The notes under the pieces: generated by a model | The model's database searches: none | What the model was told of the DNA's origin: nothing | What the model saw: the letters and a program-made list of their open reading frames with translations, nothing else | NCBI GenBank assembly: GCA_041397525.1 | Contig: JAWKWL010000001.1 | Coordinates: 186,001-250,000, forward strand | Direction of reading: 5' to 3' | DNA: 64,000 nucleotides | DNA from: BOKV01 sp041397525 | GTDB lineage: Bacteria > Pseudomonadota > Alphaproteobacteria > Rhizobiales > Rhizobiaceae | Translations under genes and position numbers: made by a program | In this document: positions 61,848-64,000 of the stretch, one piece after another | How positions within the stretch are numbered: position 1 is the first letter of the stretch | Layout of the letters: each line of letters opens with the position of its first letter

Positions 61848-62828
61848 ATGCCTATACCATCAGCCAACCTCTATCCGCCCTTCAACATCGTCCGCCTGAG
61901 CCATGTGGAGCTCAATGTTTCCGATCTCGCCCGTGCGCGCGCATTCTATGTTGATACGCTCGGGCTCCAGGTCACCCACGAGGACAGCACCGCGATCTGC
62001 CTGCGTGCGATGGAGGAACGCGGCCACCACTGCATGATCCTGAAAAAGGCTGATGCCGGCAGCGTCAATGTGCTGGGTTTCAAGGTCTGGGATGAGCCGG
62101 ACCTCGACAAGGCGGAAAGCTGGTTCCGCTCGAAGGGCCGCCAGACCGAATGGATAGAGCGCCCCTATATGGGGAGAGTGTTGCGGACTTCCGATCTCTT
62201 CGGTGTGCCGCTGGAGTTTTACGCCCGGATGGACCGTCTGCCGCCTATCCACCAGAAATACAAGCTCTATCATGGCGTGAAGCCTCTGCGAATTGACCAC
62301 TTCAACCTGTTCTCACCGAATGTCGACGCTTCGGTCGAGTTTTATGGCGAAATGGGTTTTCGCGTCACCGAATACACTGCCGACGAGGAAACCGACCGCA
62401 CCTGGGCGGCATGGATGCATCGCAAGGGTGGCGTGCATGACATAGCCTTCACCAACGGCACTGGTCCCCGCCTGCACCATACCGCCTTCTGGGTGCCAAC
62501 GCCGCTGAACATCATCGATCTCTTGGACCTGATGTCGACCACCGGCTATGTAGCCAGTATTGAGCGCGGCCCCGGCAGGCATGGCATATCCAACGCCTTC
62601 TTCCTTTATGTTCGCGACCATGACGGCCATCGCACGGAAATCTACTGTTCCGACTACCAGACTTGCGATCCGGATCTCGAACCCATCCGCTGGGACTTGA
62701 AGGACCCGCAGCGGCAGACCCTTTGGGGTGCTCCCGCACCACGCTCGTGGTTCGAGGAAGGAAGCCTTTTCAACGGCATTGCGACAAGCGAAAGCGACCT
62801 CAAGGCCCAACCGATCATTGCGCCGTGA
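61848..62828 (+). CDS. hpaD: 3,4-dihydroxyphenylacetate 2,3-dioxygenase
   Basis: HpaD opens the ring of homoprotocatechuate next to the hydroxyls. The 326-residue protein is a type I extradiol dioxygenase with two VOC repeats; iron ligands are likely the His in IDHFNLF near residue 147, the His in LHHTAFW near residue 206 and the Glu in HRTEIY near residue 260. It differs from the E. coli HpaD, which is a LigB-type enzyme, and matches the homoprotocatechuate dioxygenases of Arthrobacter/Brevibacterium type. The start follows GGGAGAAG. Confidence 0.92.
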   Translation: MPIPSANLYPPFNIVRLSHVELNVSDLARARAFYVDTLGLQVTHEDSTAICLRAMEERGHHCMILKKADAGSVNVLGFKVWDEPDLDKAESWFRSKGRQTEWIERPYMGRVLRTSDLFGVPLEFYARMDRLPPIHQKYKLYHGVKPLRIDHFNLFSPNVDASVEFYGEMGFRVTEYTADEETDRTWAAWMHRKGGVHDIAFTNGTGPRLHHTAFWVPTPLNIIDLLDLMSTTGYVASIERGPGRHGISNAFFLYVRDHDGHRTEIYCSDYQTCDPDLEPIRWDLKDPQRQTLWGAPAPRSWFEEGSLFNGIATSESDLKAQPIIAP

Positions 62829-62841
62829 AGGGACGAGCGCC

Positions 62842-63708
62842 ATGACAGGAAACCTGAAATTCGCCACCATTTCAAACGGCACCACCACTGTCTACGGCGC
62901 AGTGACCGACAGTGGCATCATTGCGCTGTCGCAGGATTTTCCACATTGGAAGACCTTGCGCGATGTCGTTGAGAACCACGGTTTCGCTGCCCTTGAACTG
63001 GCTGCGCAAGGGCGCGACGTCACCCATAAAAACGGCAGTTTCCGCTGGGAAATCCCGATACCCGATCCTGAAAAGATCATCTGTGTCGGTGTGAATTTCC
63101 CCGACCGCAATGCCGAATACAGGGACGGCCAGGAAGCACCGGCGAACATGAGCCTGTTCGTCCGATTCGCCCGGTCCTTTGTTGGCCATGAAGTGCCACT
63201 GACACGCCCGCCAGAGACCCCGCAACTCGACTATGAAGGCGAAATCGCGATCATCATCGGCAAGGGCGGACGCCGGATTTCGGAGCAATCCGCCCTATCG
63301 CATATCGGCGCGCTGACCCTTTGCAACGAAGGCACGCTGCGTGACTGGGTGCGCCACGCAAAATTCAATGTCACGCAAGGCAAGAACTGGGACGGATCGG
63401 GTGCCATGGGCCCCTGGCTCGTGCCATATTCCAGTCCCGCCCAGATCACCGATATTCGCCTCCAGACCCGCGTCAATGGCGAGACGCGGCAGGATGACCG
63501 TACCAGCAGGATGTTGTTTCCGATTGCCCGCCAGATCGCCTATATCTCGACATTCACCACGCTGGTTCCAGGCGACATTATCGTTACGGGAACCCCGACC
63601 GGTGCTGGCGCGCGCTTCGACCCGCCAAGATATTTGGTGCCCGGCGATGTCGTCGAAATCGAAGCGGAAGGCATCGGCATATTGCGCAACGGGGTCGTTG
63701 ACGAATGA
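62842..63708 (+). CDS. hpaG: Fumarylacetoacetate hydrolase family protein, HpaG-like
   Basis: The 288-residue protein has an FAH-fold catalytic domain: KIICVGVNFPDRNAEY near residue 75, YEGEIAIIIGKGGRRI near residue 125 with metal Glu residues, WDGSGAMGPWLV near residue 180 and PGDIIVTGTPTGAGARF near residue 245. In this operon it should decarboxylate or isomerise the 5-oxopent-3-ene-1,2,5-tricarboxylate intermediate. E. coli HpaG is a two-domain fusion; this one has one domain, so a partner may lie beyond the edge. Its stop overlaps hpaH (ATGA). Confidence 0.85.
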   Translation: MTGNLKFATISNGTTTVYGAVTDSGIIALSQDFPHWKTLRDVVENHGFAALELAAQGRDVTHKNGSFRWEIPIPDPEKIICVGVNFPDRNAEYRDGQEAPANMSLFVRFARSFVGHEVPLTRPPETPQLDYEGEIAIIIGKGGRRISEQSALSHIGALTLCNEGTLRDWVRHAKFNVTQGKNWDGSGAMGPWLVPYSSPAQITDIRLQTRVNGETRQDDRTSRMLFPIARQIAYISTFTTLVPGDIIVTGTPTGAGARFDPPRYLVPGDVVEIEAEGIGILRNGVVDE

Positions 63709-64000
63709 CGCCGCAGGAAATCGACAACGCTGCCGCCATGCTTGTCGAGGCGGAAAAATCCGGCATCCAGTGCGGATTGCTGAGCCTCGCCTTTCCCGAC
63801 ATGACCATGGACGACGCCTATGCTGTCCAGGCAGCCCTTGTGGCCCGAAAGCACGCTGCCGGACGGACTTCGATCGGCTGGAAGATCGGCCTGACTTCTC
63901 GCGCCATGCAACAGGCGTTGAACATCACCACGCCCGATTCTGGCGTCTTGCTCGACAACATGCTTTTTGCAAATGACGCAACCATACCCGCTGGCCGTTT
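63705..64000 (+). CDS. hpaH: 2-oxo-hept-4-ene-1,7-dioate hydratase (5' part)
   Basis: The first 98 codons are present before the window ends. DAYAVQAALVARKHAAGRTSIGWKIGLTSRAMQQALNI is shared by HpaH/MhpD hydratases, where GWKIGLTS is a strongly conserved stretch. HpaH hydrates the dienoate before HpaI cleaves it to pyruvate and succinic semialdehyde. The rest of the gene and hpaI are expected to the right. Confidence 0.88.
   Translation, partial: MTPQEIDNAAAMLVEAEKSGIQCGLLSLAFPDMTMDDAYAVQAALVARKHAAGRTSIGWKIGLTSRAMQQALNITTPDSGVLLDNMLFANDATIPAGR

Noticed and set aside
1..64000. Mobile elements, CRISPR arrays, tRNA or rRNA genes, integrated islands
   Set aside because: No transposase, integrase, regularly spaced repeats or cloverleaf-like sequence was seen, and base and codon use look even across the window.

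Overview
The window reads as ordinary chromosome of an alphaproteobacterium, most likely of the order Hyphomicrobiales (Rhizobiales). The support is moderately high GC, a class II DAHP synthase, the gor / DUF2059 / rpiA / gph neighbourhood, a fused class I fumarase, and the cobT, DUF1289 and clan-AA protease group. These assignments come from reading translated sequence; no database search was possible. No rRNA, tRNA, CRISPR array, insertion sequence or phage gene was seen, and nearly every gene looks intact.

Positions 1-16.6 kb are housekeeping and envelope genes: an exported protein cut by the window edge, a lipoprotein, a LigB-type dioxygenase, a GFA protein, DAHP synthase, a gamma-glutamylcyclotransferase-like protein, a hydrolase, glutathione reductase, a DUF2059 protein, rpiA, gph, a GGDEF-EAL protein, fumarase, an SPFH protein and a small cytochrome c. 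A 60-bp degenerate copy of the fumarase 3' end lies just beyond the SPFH gene. From 16.7 to 24 kb there is a molybdenum-cofactor group (moaA, fdhD, mobA, mobB, moeA) with two transporters and a cytochrome b561. The last four Moco genes overlap and two of them start with TTG.

Positions 24-41 kb hold a phospholipid acyltransferase, a penicillin-acylase/adenine-deaminase operon, a beta-hydroxyacid dehydrogenase, an AlkD-like repair protein, a thioredoxin-fold protein, an Lrp regulator, an SNase-GST-UDG operon, a membrane histidine kinase, cobT, small proteins, a J-domain protein, a TauE-type exporter and dusA.

Positions 41-57 kb are the most distinctive part, almost all on the minus strand and read from right to left. 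A divergent IclR regulator faces a tripartite tricarboxylate-type importer (tctC, tctB, tctA), followed by an aldehyde dehydrogenase, a class III PLP enzyme, an APH-fold kinase and a UPF0261 protein. These genes abut or overlap. The kinase / PLP enzyme / aldehyde dehydrogenase trio fits an amino-alcohol route: phosphorylate, eliminate phosphate and ammonia, oxidise the aldehyde. After a 200-bp gap come a GMC dehydrogenase, xsc, pta and a TauE/SafE exporter, which form a sulfoacetaldehyde (C2-sulfonate) module, possibly fed by isethionate. A 3-oxoacid CoA-transferase pair follows.

From 57 kb to the right edge lie an omega-aminotransferase, a metallo-beta-lactamase-fold hydrolase and the homoprotocatechuate meta-cleavage genes hpaR (divergent), hpaF, hpaE, hpaD, hpaG and a truncated hpaH. 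The window therefore joins core metabolism to two or three catabolic modules for amines, sulfonates and aromatic acids.
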